A stretch of DNA of 21,408 nucleotides from JBELHO01 sp042091375. Its GTDB lineage: Bacteria; Pseudomonadota; Gammaproteobacteria; Enterobacterales; Alteromonadaceae. The position numbers were made by a program, and so were the translations under genes. The stretch covers positions 1 through 21,408 of the forward strand of contig JBELHO010000058.1 in assembly GCA_042091375.1 (NCBI GenBank), in the 5' to 3' direction. Shown one piece after another: positions 1 through 7,268 of this stretch (the first letter of the stretch is position 1; each line of letters starts with the position of its first letter). Below the pieces are notes generated by a model, which searched no databases, was not told the origin of the DNA, and saw nothing but the letters and a program-made list of their open reading frames with translations.

Positions 1-76
1 TGGTCGGTCGTGAAGGATTTGAACCTTCGACAAATTGGTTAAAAGCCAACTGCTCTACCAACTGAGCTAACGACCG
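1..76 (-). tRNA. tRNA-Lys (anticodon UUU), copy 1
   Basis: The minus strand reads as a complete 76-nt tRNA. The 7-bp acceptor stem pairs CGGTCGT with ACGACCG, followed by discriminator A and an encoded CCA. The D arm contains AGCTCAGTTGGTAGAGC, the anticodon loop is CTTTTAA (UUU, lysine), and the T arm contains GGTTCAAATCC. It decodes AAA/AAG. It is the last of three near-identical copies in transcription order, and its 3' end lies exactly on the window edge, so more tRNA genes may follow outside. The E. coli equivalent starts GGGTCGT, so the first acceptor pair differs (C-G here). Confidence 0.97.
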
Positions 77-87
77 ATAATTTAACT

Positions 88-106
88 TTAGTGAAATTAA
101 CACTAA
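88..106 (-). other. Small hairpin in tRNA spacer 1
   Basis: TTAGTG and CACTAA form a perfect 6-bp inverted repeat with a 7-nt loop, between tRNA-Lys copies 1 and 2. There is no U-tract, so a processing or spacer structure is more likely than a terminator. This reading is an inference. Confidence 0.35.
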
Positions 107-116
107 TCCATCAATT

Positions 117-216
117 TTGTTCAGTGGTCGGTCGTGAAGGATTTGAACCTTCGACAAATTGGTTAAAAGCCAACTGCTCTACCAACTGAGCTAACGACCG
201 GGTCTTTACTGAACAA
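117..216 (-). other. Inverted repeat bracketing tRNA-Lys copy 2
   Basis: TTGTTCAG (117-124) and CTGAACAA (209-216) are perfect 8-bp complements. In the precursor RNA the trailer begins directly after the CCA, and the leader arm lies 8 nt before the mature 5' end. The pair would extend the acceptor stem of the pre-tRNA. The complementarity is seen directly; a role in RNase P or RNase E processing is inferred. Confidence 0.45.
125..200 (-). tRNA. tRNA-Lys (anticodon UUU), copy 2
   Basis: The mature sequence is the same as copy 1 across the cloverleaf: CGGTCGT/ACGACCG acceptor, CTTTTAA anticodon loop, encoded CCA. It lies 48 bp upstream (in transcription) of copy 1 and 173 bp downstream of copy 3. 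Its flanks carry a perfect 8-bp inverted repeat that could extend the acceptor stem of the precursor. Most likely it is co-transcribed from the promoter at 486-513. Confidence 0.97.
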
Positions 217-224
217 ATGAAGAT

Positions 225-248
225 CTATAACTAGTTTACTGGTTATAG
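225..248 (-). other. Long hairpin in tRNA spacer 2
   Basis: Two 11-nt arms, CTATAACTAGT and ACTGGTTATAG, pair with one mismatch around a 2-nt centre, so the real loop would be larger. The element lies in the leader of tRNA-Lys copy 2. No U-run follows on the minus strand, so I read it as a precursor-RNA structure or protein site rather than a terminator. Confidence 0.4.
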
Positions 249-352
249 TGTTTGCAATTTTTCAATTAGCCAAACAGGCTAAGAAAATTACCAACCACAG
301 TGAATAACTTTGGTCTTTTATCTTCAACGATAAATAACTAGCGATATACCCC

Positions 353-371
353 TTTATCCATGTAGGATAAA
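353..371 (-). other. Hairpin right after tRNA-Lys copy 3
   Basis: TTTATCC and GGATAAA form a perfect 7-bp stem with a TACAT loop (minus strand), starting about 3 nt beyond the CCA of copy 3. It is followed by GGGG, not U. It may act as a 3'-processing or stabilising structure in the polycistronic tRNA precursor. Confidence 0.4.
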
Positions 372-373
372 AT

Positions 374-449
374 TGGTCGGTCGTGAAGGATTTGAACCTT
401 CGACAAATTGGTTAAAAGCCAACTGCTCTACCAACTGAGCTAACGACCG
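374..449 (-). tRNA. tRNA-Lys (anticodon UUU), copy 3 (promoter-proximal)
   Basis: A complete cloverleaf with CGGTCGT/ACGACCG acceptor stem, CTTTTAA anticodon loop and encoded CCA, matching the other two copies. It is the first gene of the array in transcription order, about 30 bp after the predicted transcription start. In E. coli a tRNA-Lys/Val cluster (lysT-valT-lysW and others) also follows cpoB, so the position is conserved. Here the visible genes are all lysine and no valine tRNA is interspersed. Confidence 0.97.
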
Positions 450-485
450 ACATAATCTTTGTGCTAGTGCTTTAACGCGCCGCAT

Positions 486-513
486 ATGATACTGATAATT
501 TAGTTGAGTGCAA
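486..513 (-). promoter_or_regulatory. Predicted promoter of the tRNA-Lys array
   Basis: On the minus strand, TTGCAC (-35) and TATCAT (-10) are separated by 16 bp and followed by the GC-rich stretch ATGCGGCGCG. A GC-rich discriminator is typical of stringently controlled stable-RNA promoters. The position, between cpoB and the first tRNA, supports a dedicated promoter. No convincing terminator is seen after cpoB, so read-through from tol-pal may also contribute. Confidence 0.6.
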
Positions 514-590
514 CAACAAATTACAGTTTTTTATCGTTTATCTATTTAATTGCGTAAAAAGCCAGCACTGTGACTGTGTTATTGCCACCT

Positions 591-1361
591 TTATGGTTGC
601 AAGCTTTCTAATCGCGGTTGTGCCAATTTCGCTGCACTTGAATTTGGATAGGTAGAGATCAATTGCTGATAGAAAAATATGGCTTTGCTGTTGTTGTTTT
701 GCTTTTGTTCTACCATAGCCAACTTAAGCATTGCATCACTGCGCTTGGTCGAGTTTTGATATTGTTCTACCACCACTGTGAATGCTTGTTTTGCTTGATT
801 CAACTCACCTTTATTAAATAACAGTTGCCCCAACCAGTAATGTGCATTAGCGGCATAAGATGACTGCGGATATTGTTGATTAAACTGTCGAAATGCCGGT
901 ATGGCTTCCTCGTAACGTTTGTCTTTGAGTACCATATTAACCGCTAGATCATAGGCTTGATTTTCGGTTAAGTTAGTACTGTAATTTTGTTGTACAGGAG
1001 CAACAGGGGTTATTGAGGCAATGGCTGCAGGCACTTGATTAGCAGGTTTGAGTGCCTCGCTTACCCGTCGATCAAGCTCTTGGTATAATTCCCTCTGCCG
1101 GGCGATTATTTGGCTTAATTTGTGTGCGTGCAGTTCGGTGATACCTCTAAGCTCGTTAAGCTCTTGCTGTATATCATCGACTTGCGTCTGCAAGCGATTA
1201 CTGGCAGCAAGCTTGCGTTCCAATACAGCGACTCGTTCAGACAAACTCAGCGAACTGCTGGTGTTTTTAGTAATATCAATTACTTTGGCTGGCTCAGCCG
1301 CTATTGCATTAATTGCAATAGCGGAAACAGCACAGGCCAATACAATACTATTCAGTTTCAT
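591..1361 (-). CDS. cpoB: CpoB (YbgF), periplasmic coordinator of cell division
   Basis: A 256-residue protein. CpoB/YbgF links Tol-Pal energised outer-membrane constriction to PBP1B/LpoB septal peptidoglycan synthesis in the periplasm. The N-terminal signal peptide (about residues 1-22, cleaving after INAIAA) is followed by a coiled-coil segment (about 40-100, rich in Leu/Gln/Arg heptads), which forms the trimer in the family. C-terminal TPR-like helices follow from about 131 to 256, with YxxAIPAFxxF, YWLGQLLFNKG and ARSxL-type repeat signatures. It is the last gene of the tol-pal operon, 12 bp after pal, and starts at ATG with AGG upstream. Length and position match the E. coli gene (about 260 residues). 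Confidence 0.95.
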   Translation of the reverse strand: MKLNSIVLACAVSAIAINAIAAEPAKVIDITKNTSSSLSLSERVAVLERKLAASNRLQTQVDDIQQELNELRGITELHAHKLSQIIARQRELYQELDRRVSEALKPANQVPAAIASITPVAPVQQNYSTNLTENQAYDLAVNMVLKDKRYEEAIPAFRQFNQQYPQSSYAANAHYWLGQLLFNKGELNQAKQAFTVVVEQYQNSTKRSDAMLKLAMVEQKQNNNSKAIFFYQQLISTYPNSSAAKLAQPRLESLQP

Positions 1362-1373
1362 TAAACTACCTGA

Positions 1374-1919
1374 TTAGTAAACTAAGACTGCACGTCGGTT
1401 TTTAGAGAAGGCATTTTCACTGCGATCTTTAACCATAGGTTTTTCTTCACCGTAACTGACCATTCTTAATTGTGAAGACGAAACACCCATGTTTTCTAAG
1501 TAAGTCACAACTGCTTTAGCACGACGCTCGCCTAAGGCAATATTGTACTCGGGTGTACCGCGTTCGTCGGCATGACCTTCAACTAGTACGCTAGCTTGTG
1601 AATTTTCATTTAAAAATTTCGCATGGGCGTCTAAAACCGCTGAGAATTCACTACTCACTGATGACATGTCAAAGTCGAAATAGACAATGTGTTCGGCGCG
1701 TAAACGCTCAAGTTCTTGACGTTTTTGCGCTTCAATTTCCGCAGCGCGTTTTGCCGCATTTACGCGAACATTTTCCTGCTCAGCAGCAATCTCTGCTTGT
1801 CTTTGAGCGTTGGTATCTACTTGGCTTTGTTCAGCAGTCGTTGAATTTGAGCTACAAGCCGCTAATGCAACCATAGGTAAAGCAACAGCAATAGCTTTCA
1901 TAGTTTTGTTCAAGCGCAT
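1374..1919 (-). CDS. pal: Pal, peptidoglycan-associated outer-membrane lipoprotein
   Basis: A 181-residue lipoprotein. The signal peptide ends in a lipobox LAAC with the lipidated Cys at residue 22, giving an outer-membrane anchor. A charged helical linker (about 30-70, Glu/Arg/Ala rich) follows. The OmpA-like peptidoglycan-binding domain (about 75-181) has VYFDFDMSSV, VEGHADERGTPEYN and ALGERRAKAV; the Asp and Arg in these motifs bind meso-diaminopimelate in the family. Pal tethers the outer membrane to peptidoglycan and is mobilised by TolB/TolA during constriction. It starts at ATG after AAGGA and lies between tolB (60-bp gap) and cpoB. Confidence 0.97.
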   Translation of the reverse strand: MRLNKTMKAIAVALPMVALAACSSNSTTAEQSQVDTNAQRQAEIAAEQENVRVNAAKRAAEIEAQKRQELERLRAEHIVYFDFDMSSVSSEFSAVLDAHAKFLNENSQASVLVEGHADERGTPEYNIALGERRAKAVVTYLENMGVSSSQLRMVSYGEEKPMVKDRSENAFSKNRRAVLVY

Positions 1920-1979
1920 TTCAATGTTTCCTTATTATTCGTATTGTTTTAGTCAAATATTAATTGTTTATTTTTTTGT

Positions 1980-3323
1980 TTATAAAAATGGTGACCACGC
2001 TGGTGATTTAACTTGGCCATTTAAAGCAGGTAGTCTTGCTTTAAATCGTCCATCGACAGAGACTAAACTCAATACCTGACGGTTATTGTGTAAAGTACTG
2101 TAGATAATCATCCCACCATTAGGGGCAATACTCGGTGATTCGTCTAATCTGGTTTTAGTCAACACTTGGAATAAGCCAGAATCTAGTTGCTGCTTAGCCA
2201 GGTGGTATTGACCATTAGTTCTGTTGACCATTACTAGTTGCTTGCCATCGGGTGTTAAAGAACCACCGAGATTCATTTCACCATCAAAAGTAAGTCGCCT
2301 TACTTTACCATCTACTAAATCTACTCGATAAAGCTGCGCTTTACCACCCCGTTCTGAACTAAATATCAATGAACTTTCATCTGGTGACCAACTGGGTTCG
2401 GTATCAATAGCTCGGTGACGAGTAATTCGCCGCAATTTTTTGGTTGCAACGTTCATCACATACAGTTCAGGATTACCATCTTTAGAGAGCACCATAGCGA
2501 TTTGCTTACCACTGGGTGACCATCGCGGTGCGCTGTTAATGCCTTCAAAAGAACTCAAGATAGTGCGCTCTGAAGTGTAAATATTCATCAGGTGAATTTG
2601 TGCCTGTTGATTTTCAAAAGTCACGTAAGCTAGTTGATTACCTGTCGGATCCCAAGAGGGCGACATCAAAGGCTCTTTTGAACTCAACAATACAAATTCA
2701 TTAAAGCCATCGTAGTCGGCAATGACTAATTCATAGGGATATTCACCAGTGTCGCGAACAATAACATAGGCAATTTTGGTTAAGAAGGCGCCCCTTGTGC
2801 CGGTTAATTTCTCATAGACTTCATCACTGATGGTGTGCGCGTAACGCCTGATTTGATCGGCACCGATCTCAACAATACTGTCTTCGAGCACATGATCTGA
2901 ACTTTTCACCAATTGCCCATTGCTGAGCATTTGTGTTTCACCGCCGGTAATTTGCCCGCGGATCACATCAACCAATTGATAGCTGACTTGAAATCGGCCT
3001 AAAGAGGTTTCAATAATTTCGCCAACGATAATATTTTCTACCCCTGTTGACGCCCAAGCGGCATAGTCAATGTCGGCATCAACACTGGGCTGTTGCGGAA
3101 ACTGTTCGGCACTTATGGGATTAAATTTACCGCTGCGCAATAAATCATTACTGACAATTTGAGCAATACTCTCTGGTAAAATGCTGCTGCCGCTGTATTT
3201 AAATGGCACTACCGCAATAGGACGAGCACCTTCAACAACATCGGTTATCACTATTTCTAATGTCGCCAACGAGCGAAACGATAACAAGCTACAAAACACG
3301 ATAAAATATATTTTAAATTTCAT
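1980..3323 (-). CDS. tolB: TolB, periplasmic beta-propeller of the Tol-Pal system
   Basis: A 447-residue periplasmic protein. The signal peptide (about 1-20) precedes the N-terminal alpha/beta domain (about 25-160, with GARPIAVVPF), then a six-bladed WD40-like propeller from about 190 to 447. The propeller is marked by repeated SPSWDPTGNQLAYV, APRWSPSGKQIAMV and EPSWSPDESSLIFSSERGG units. TolB binds Pal through the propeller and the TolA C-terminus through its N-terminal TolB box. It lies 21 bp after tolA and 60 bp before pal. The start is ATG with only a weak purine-rich Shine-Dalgarno, so coupling to tolA translation is possible. Length is typical (about 430 in E. coli). Confidence 0.97.
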   Translation of the reverse strand: MKFKIYFIVFCSLLSFRSLATLEIVITDVVEGARPIAVVPFKYSGSSILPESIAQIVSNDLLRSGKFNPISAEQFPQQPSVDADIDYAAWASTGVENIIVGEIIETSLGRFQVSYQLVDVIRGQITGGETQMLSNGQLVKSSDHVLEDSIVEIGADQIRRYAHTISDEVYEKLTGTRGAFLTKIAYVIVRDTGEYPYELVIADYDGFNEFVLLSSKEPLMSPSWDPTGNQLAYVTFENQQAQIHLMNIYTSERTILSSFEGINSAPRWSPSGKQIAMVLSKDGNPELYVMNVATKKLRRITRHRAIDTEPSWSPDESSLIFSSERGGKAQLYRVDLVDGKVRRLTFDGEMNLGGSLTPDGKQLVMVNRTNGQYHLAKQQLDSGLFQVLTKTRLDESPSIAPNGGMIIYSTLHNNRQVLSLVSVDGRFKARLPALNGQVKSPAWSPFL

Positions 3324-3344
3324 TATTGTCTTCTATGGTTAATT

Positions 3345-4247
3345 TTAAAATTCAGGTTCAACGGTGAGGCTGATCTTACTCATTTCTTTAAATACTTCTG
3401 GATCTTTTGACACGGGTAAAGTGCCCGCTTTGTATATAGCGGTTTTCGCCGCAGCACACATTATTCTGTCACCTTGATTGATCACCACATTGGTTACAAA
3501 GCCCGAAGGCGCAAGTGAGATAGTTAACTTGCAAGACTTGCCTTCCATAGTGCTGCGATCGGTGATTAAATTACTGCGAATACTTTGTTTAATGAGAGCA
3601 GTAAAACGGCCAATTTCTGTCATTTGTTGTTGATGCTTGGCTTGTTGGCGGCTGGCCATTTCTTCCGCCATCTGTTGCTCTAGTAATTTTTGTTGTTCAG
3701 CTCTTTCTTTGGCGGCTTGTTGTTGGCGCTTTTGCTCTGCTTGTTTTTGTTTTCTGATTTTTTCTGCTTTTGCTGCCGCTTGTTGCTCTTTTAAACGTTT
3801 AGCTTTGGCGTCAGCAGCGGCTTGATCAGCCAGTTTTTTTTCTTGAATTTTCTTTTGCCGCGCAATTTCAGCGGCTTTTGCTTGTGCTTTCGCCTTTGCA
3901 GCCGCATTATCTGCTGCTTTTTTCTCGAGCAATTTTTTCTTGCGTTGTTTCTCTAGTTGTTTGAGGCGTTGTTCTTCTTTGGCTCTGTTGCGCTTTGCCG
4001 CTTCGGCGCGTTTTTCTAAATCGCGTATGCGCTTTGCTTCATCAGCTTGTTGTTGCTGTAAACGTTGCACTTGTCTGGCGACTTGTGCACTGTCAACCAC
4101 TACGGCTTGGATCGGCTGAACATCAGCGACTGTTGGCTTTGCTTTGATCGGGTGCTCGGCAAACTCACCGAATAAAAGCACACCGGCTAAACACAAGTGC
4201 AAAGCAATGCTGAATGTCAGTGCTAATGAATAATTTCCTTTAAACAA
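3345..4247 (-). CDS. tolA: TolA, inner-membrane-anchored Tol-Pal spacer protein
   Basis: A 300-residue protein spanning the periplasm. A single N-terminal transmembrane helix (about 7-27) carries the S13-x3-H17 pair equivalent to the SHLS motif that contacts TolQ/TolR. A very long Lys/Ala/Glu/Gln helical domain follows (about 57-215, AKAKAQAKAAE-like). The C-terminal globular domain (about 215-300) has SCKLTISLAPSGFVTNV and two Cys that probably form the conserved disulfide. The start is TTG immediately after the tolR stop (TAATTG) with CGGAG upstream, a configuration suggesting translational coupling. The protein is shorter than the 421-residue E. coli TolA, mainly in the helical domain, which varies widely in the family. 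Confidence 0.95.
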   Translation of the reverse strand: MFKGNYSLALTFSIALHLCLAGVLLFGEFAEHPIKAKPTVADVQPIQAVVVDSAQVARQVQRLQQQQADEAKRIRDLEKRAEAAKRNRAKEEQRLKQLEKQRKKKLLEKKAADNAAAKAKAQAKAAEIARQKKIQEKKLADQAAADAKAKRLKEQQAAAKAEKIRKQKQAEQKRQQQAAKERAEQQKLLEQQMAEEMASRQQAKHQQQMTEIGRFTALIKQSIRSNLITDRSTMEGKSCKLTISLAPSGFVTNVVINQGDRIMCAAAKTAIYKAGTLPVSKDPEVFKEMSKISLTVEPEF

Positions 4248-4673
4248 TTATTTCTCCGAAGGATCTGTCATTAAACCCACCGAAGGAACGCCGGCATTTT
4301 GTTGTAACAATACCATCAATTGGATCACTGCATTGTATGAAACAGCGCCATCGGCGTTAACCACTACCGGTGTGTCGGGTTCGACTTTTAAATGTGCTGC
4401 CACTAGGGTGGCAACTTCTTCGGCAGACATGGCTTGATTTTTACTGGTCCCCACCGCTAAGTAATATTGCCCTTGTTCATCAACAGAAGCGACTAACGGC
4501 GTTTTACTGTCTTTATCTAAGTTCTTAGCATCAGCTTGTGGTAAATCGACTTTTACCCCTTGAGTGATCAAAGGCGCGGTAACCATAAATATAATTAGTA
4601 ACACCAACATGACGTCGATGTAGGGAACGACATTTATTTCTGCTACTTTGCGACGTCTAACGCGATTATACAT
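4248..4673 (-). CDS. tolR: TolR, inner-membrane Tol-Pal subunit
   Basis: A 141-residue ExbD/TolR family protein. A short cytoplasmic N-terminus rich in Arg is followed by one transmembrane helix (about 15-37), NVVPYIDVMLVLLIIFMV. This contains Asp20, equivalent to the proton-path Asp23 of E. coli TolR. The periplasmic domain follows (about 40-141), with DLPQADA and a C-terminal NAGVPSVGLMTDP. Together with TolQ it forms the proton-motive-force-driven motor that energises TolA. It starts at ATG 11 bp after tolQ with AAGG upstream, and its stop abuts the tolA start. Confidence 0.97.
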   Translation of the reverse strand: MYNRVRRRKVAEINVVPYIDVMLVLLIIFMVTAPLITQGVKVDLPQADAKNLDKDSKTPLVASVDEQGQYYLAVGTSKNQAMSAEEVATLVAAHLKVEPDTPVVVNADGAVSYNAVIQLMVLLQQNAGVPSVGLMTDPSEK

Positions 4674-4684
4674 GTGCTCTGCCC

Positions 4685-5371
4685 TTACCTGCCATGGCCA
4701 TCACCACCAACTTGCCGTTGTAAAATGCTGGAAAACTCTTCCATGAAATTGCCATAGCTGTTTTCTAATTTTTCAACGTGATGACTGAATCGGTTAAAAG
4801 CCATGACAGCTGGAATAGCAGCAAACAAGCCCATCGCCGTCGCAATTAACGCTTCGGCAATGCCCGGAGCGACCATAGCCAATGTCGCCTGTTCAACAGC
4901 ACCAAGGGCAATAAATGAATTCATGATCCCCCAAACGGTGCCAAACAAACCTATATAGGGACTGATAGAGCCAACGGTTGCCAAAAAGGGCAGATGCACT
5001 TCTAGTTCATCCACTTCTCTTGACAATGACACTCGCATGGCTCGATGGGTACCATCGACAATGGCTGATGGTGAGTTGATATTACTTTTTCTTAAACGCG
5101 CAAACTCTTTAAAGCCAGAAACAAATAAATTCTCTATACCGCTAATGTGCTCTCGCGCCGAGATCTCACTGTACAGTTTACTCAAGTCGGCACCACTCCA
5201 GAATTTGTCTTCAAACTGTTGTACTTGTACACGAGCACTTCTCAGTGCTTTTCTGCGTTGAAAGATCATTGCCCAGCAGGCAATAGAGAAACCGAGTAAA
5301 ATCAACATCACCGATTTTACCAATAAACTTGCTTGTAAAAATAAGTCAATAAATGACAGTTCAGACGACAC
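4685..5371 (-). CDS. tolQ: TolQ, inner-membrane Tol-Pal motor subunit
   Basis: A 228-residue MotA/TolQ/ExbB family protein with three transmembrane helices: about 17-37, about 128-152 (including the conserved GLFGTVWGIM) and about 165-190 (GIAEALIATAMGLFAAIPAV). With TolR it forms the proton channel that drives TolA. The start codon is GTG, overlapping the last 11 bases of ybgC. AGGAG lies about 11 bases upstream, a little far, so coupling to ybgC translation is likely. Length equals the usual TolQ size (about 230). Confidence 0.97.
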   Translation of the reverse strand: MSSELSFIDLFLQASLLVKSVMLILLGFSIACWAMIFQRRKALRSARVQVQQFEDKFWSGADLSKLYSEISAREHISGIENLFVSGFKEFARLRKSNINSPSAIVDGTHRAMRVSLSREVDELEVHLPFLATVGSISPYIGLFGTVWGIMNSFIALGAVEQATLAMVAPGIAEALIATAMGLFAAIPAVMAFNRFSHHVEKLENSYGNFMEEFSSILQRQVGGDGHGR

Positions 5372-5771
5372 TTTGCAATGCTCCTAATATAATCTCTGGA
5401 ATGGCACATGGCTTGGCATTTAGGGTGTTAACACAAGCTACCCGCACCTTTATATTACACAATAATGTATTATTTTGATTAGTAATTTGTTGCGCAAACA
5501 ATACACTTGCGCGCTTTAATTCAGTCACTTGTGACGAAACTGTCAATAAATCATCTAACTTTGCTGAAGCTAGATTGTTCATTTCAACCTTTGTGACCAC
5601 AAAACCGGTATTTTGTTCTAAAAAAATAGATTGTTCTATTGCCAACGCTCGCAACCATTCGCTGCGAGCGCGTTCAAAAAATTTTAAATAATTTGCGTGA
5701 TAGACAACACCACCGGCATCGGTGTCTTCGTAAAACACCCGTAGTTGATAATGCTGTGTTTTTTCAGACAT
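5361..5771 (-). CDS. ybgC: YbgC, tol-pal-associated acyl-CoA thioesterase
   Basis: A 136-residue hotdog-fold thioesterase of the 4-hydroxybenzoyl-CoA thioesterase type, which hydrolyses short to medium acyl-CoA and interacts with acyl carrier protein in related bacteria. The active-site signature VFYEDTDAGGVVYHANYLKFFERARSEW sits at about residues 12-39 (Asp of EDTDAGGVVYH is catalytic in the family). It is the first gene of the tol-pal cluster and overlaps tolQ by 11 bases, as in other gammaproteobacteria. It starts at ATG with no clear Shine-Dalgarno. The upstream region holds two inverted repeats and candidate promoters on both strands. Confidence 0.95.
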   Translation of the reverse strand: MSEKTQHYQLRVFYEDTDAGGVVYHANYLKFFERARSEWLRALAIEQSIFLEQNTGFVVTKVEMNNLASAKLDDLLTVSSQVTELKRASVLFAQQITNQNNTLLCNIKVRVACVNTLNAKPCAIPEIILGALQSVV

Positions 5772-5790
5772 GATAAAATGTTCGTCAATT

Positions 5791-5840
5791 ATTGAATAAA
5801 TTCAATGGCTATAGTAATAGATTTTACTATCGGCTAACAA
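5791..5840 (-). promoter_or_regulatory. Candidate tol-pal promoter with two inverted repeats
   Basis: On the minus strand, TTGTTA (5835-5840) and TACTAT (5811-5816) are spaced 18 bp, each matching consensus at 4 of 6 positions. Two perfect inverted repeats overlap the region: ATTGAAT/ATTCAAT (5791-5806) and ATAGTAA/TTACTAT (5811-5830), which look operator-like. On the plus strand, TATAGT (5810-5815) could be a -10 for the small ORF at 5858, but no good -35 accompanies it. The repeats are seen directly; the promoter call is weak. Confidence 0.35.
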
Positions 5841-5857
5841 GTCATTAGGTGGTCAGA

Positions 5858-6013
5858 ATGACAGAAAATTTAATTTTTTATGGTGAATTAATAGGGCGTT
5901 GCCGCGCTTGTGCAAAAGCCAACCATATCGGATTAGTTTTTCTAATGAATAAGATAAATTTATTTGGTTTGTCAAAAATCCCTTTACTGCGTAGAATACA
6001 TTTTATTCCTTAG
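5858..6013 (+). CDS. Candidate small protein, 51 residues, unknown function
   Basis: An ORF starting MTENLIFYGELIGRCRAC and ending LLRRIHFIP. I do not recognise it. The start has a strong Shine-Dalgarno, AGGTGG, 5 bases before ATG. It contains a CxxC pair (CRAC), a moderately hydrophobic middle (HIGLVFLM) and a basic C-terminus. It is divergent from ybgC, and a strong plus-strand terminator lies 130 bases downstream at 6146-6174. That terminator would be unexplained if nothing were transcribed in this direction. It could instead be a chance ORF in the 5' part of a non-coding RNA unit. Confidence 0.4.
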   Translation: MTENLIFYGELIGRCRACAKANHIGLVFLMNKINLFGLSKIPLLRRIHFIP

Positions 6014-6055
6014 CGAACAAATTATTTACACTCTTTCTCCCTAAAGTTAAATAAT

Positions 6056-6174
6056 GTGCTAAAGTTTATTTATAGATGGTTGTTATTCTCCTTCTCACTG
6101 AGATGCTTTAAACAGAAATTCCTTCTATCAACTTTATTTAAGTTGGCCCACATCGCTGATGTGGGCTTTTTTTT
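6056..6174 (+). ncRNA. Candidate small RNA upstream of the 6146-6174 terminator
   Basis: The plus strand carries TTTACA (6025-6030) with AT-rich -10 candidates at 6048-6055 (TAAATA, AATAAT). After these come about 115 bases with a CU-rich stretch, TTCTCCTTCTCAC, complementary to Shine-Dalgarno sequences. A 6-bp hairpin CAACTT/AAGTTG (6129-6145) then abuts a perfect terminator hairpin with eight T. That layout fits an Hfq-type small RNA. The start is uncertain, and the segment may simply be the 3' untranslated region of the 51-codon ORF. Confidence 0.35.
6146..6174 (+). terminator. Strong intrinsic terminator (plus strand)
   Basis: GCCCACATC and GATGTGGGC pair perfectly over 9 bp around a GCT loop and are followed by eight T. 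On the minus strand the hairpin is not followed by a U-run, so it is directional. It ends whatever is transcribed rightward from 5858-6145 and stops that transcript before the 3' end of ruvB, which is convergent. Confidence 0.9.
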
Positions 6175-6200
6175 ATCTGTTATTATCTACACAGTCAATA

Positions 6201-7205
6201 CTATTCTGGTTTTAAGCGAGAAAAATGCTGATAGGCTTTATCGGTGGCTATGCGCCCTCTTGGCGTTCTTTGCAAGTAACCTTGTTGGATCAAAAAGGGC
6301 TCAATGACGTCATCAATGGTATCCCGCTCCTCGCCAATCGCAGCAGCAACATTATCTAAACCTACCGGGCCACCCATAAATTTGTCAATGATCGCCAATA
6401 ATAACTTGCGATCCATAATATCAAAGCCCTGATTATCTATATCTAGCATGGCTAATGCAGCAGAGGCTGTTGTCTTGTTGACTTCACCATTGGTTTTTAC
6501 GTCGGCGTAATCTCTTACTCTGCGCAACAGTCGGTTGGCTATTCTCGGCGTACCGCGTGAGCGTCGAGCCACTTCAAAAGCTCCTTGCTGATCAATCGCT
6601 AAATGCAAAAAATGCGCGGAGCGATTAACAATTTCGGTCAAATCTTTGTTACTGTAGAATTCAAGCCTTTGTACTATGCCAAAACGGTCCCGTAAAGGCG
6701 ACGTTAATGCCCCTGCCCGTGTTGTCGCGCCAATAAGAGTAAAGGGCGGTAAATCTAATTTAATCGACCGTGCTGCTGGCCCTTCGCCGATCATGATATC
6801 AAGCTGATAATCTTCCATTGCTGGGTAAAGGACTTCTTCAACAACAGGACTTAATCGATGTATTTCATCGATAAAGAGCACATCATTTTCTTCTAAGTTA
6901 GTTAACAAGGCTGCTAAATCACCAGCTTTTTCCAAAACCGGACCAGAGGTTGTACGAATGTTAACACCCATTTCGTTAGCGACAATATTTGCTAAGGTGG
7001 TTTTGCCAAGTCCCGGAGGGCCAAAAATTAATAGGTGATCTAAGGGCTCTGAACGCTTAAGTGATGCGGCGATAAAAATTTCCATTTGCTCTTTAACATG
7101 AGGTTGCCCAGTGTAGTCAGTAAGCATTTTAGGTCGAATTGCCCTGTCTATCACTTCTTCTTGTTCAGTGGCGTCGGCTTGTACTAATCGATCAGCTTCT
7201 ATCAT
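6201..7205 (-). CDS. ruvB: RuvB, Holliday junction branch-migration ATPase
   Basis: A 334-residue AAA+ motor that drives branch migration of Holliday junctions in complex with RuvA. Walker A GPPGLGKT is at 62-69, Walker B LFIDEIH at 110-116 and the sensor/arginine motif GATTRAG at about 158-164. The C-terminal winged helix (about 260-334) has IGEERDTIDDVIEPFLIQQGYLQRTPRGR. The N-terminus matches the usual RPKML.DYTGQ. The start is ATG, 63 bp after ruvA, with a weak GAGA Shine-Dalgarno. It is the last gene of the ruvA-ruvB pair, probably in the same LexA-controlled transcript. Confidence 0.98.
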   Translation of the reverse strand: MIEADRLVQADATEQEEVIDRAIRPKMLTDYTGQPHVKEQMEIFIAASLKRSEPLDHLLIFGPPGLGKTTLANIVANEMGVNIRTTSGPVLEKAGDLAALLTNLEENDVLFIDEIHRLSPVVEEVLYPAMEDYQLDIMIGEGPAARSIKLDLPPFTLIGATTRAGALTSPLRDRFGIVQRLEFYSNKDLTEIVNRSAHFLHLAIDQQGAFEVARRSRGTPRIANRLLRRVRDYADVKTNGEVNKTTASAALAMLDIDNQGFDIMDRKLLLAIIDKFMGGPVGLDNVAAAIGEERDTIDDVIEPFLIQQGYLQRTPRGRIATDKAYQHFSRLKPE

Positions 7206-7268
7206 CTGTATTTTCTCAATTAAAAGGTCATCAGCTAAATGACCATATTATCCCTTTAGTCGGCAAGA

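Noticed and set aside
545..590. Terminator after cpoB
   Set aside because: There is a TTTTT run after CTGGC on the minus strand, but no perfect stem of useful length pairs with it.
3637..4050. Repetitive antisense frame of tolA
   Set aside because: The Lys/Ala/Gln-rich helical domain of TolA is biased and keeps other frames open; nothing else supports a gene.
6056..6307. 83-codon plus-strand ORF
   Set aside because: It runs through the strong terminator at 6146-6174 and into the antisense of ruvB; no Shine-Dalgarno. It is explained as chance openness.
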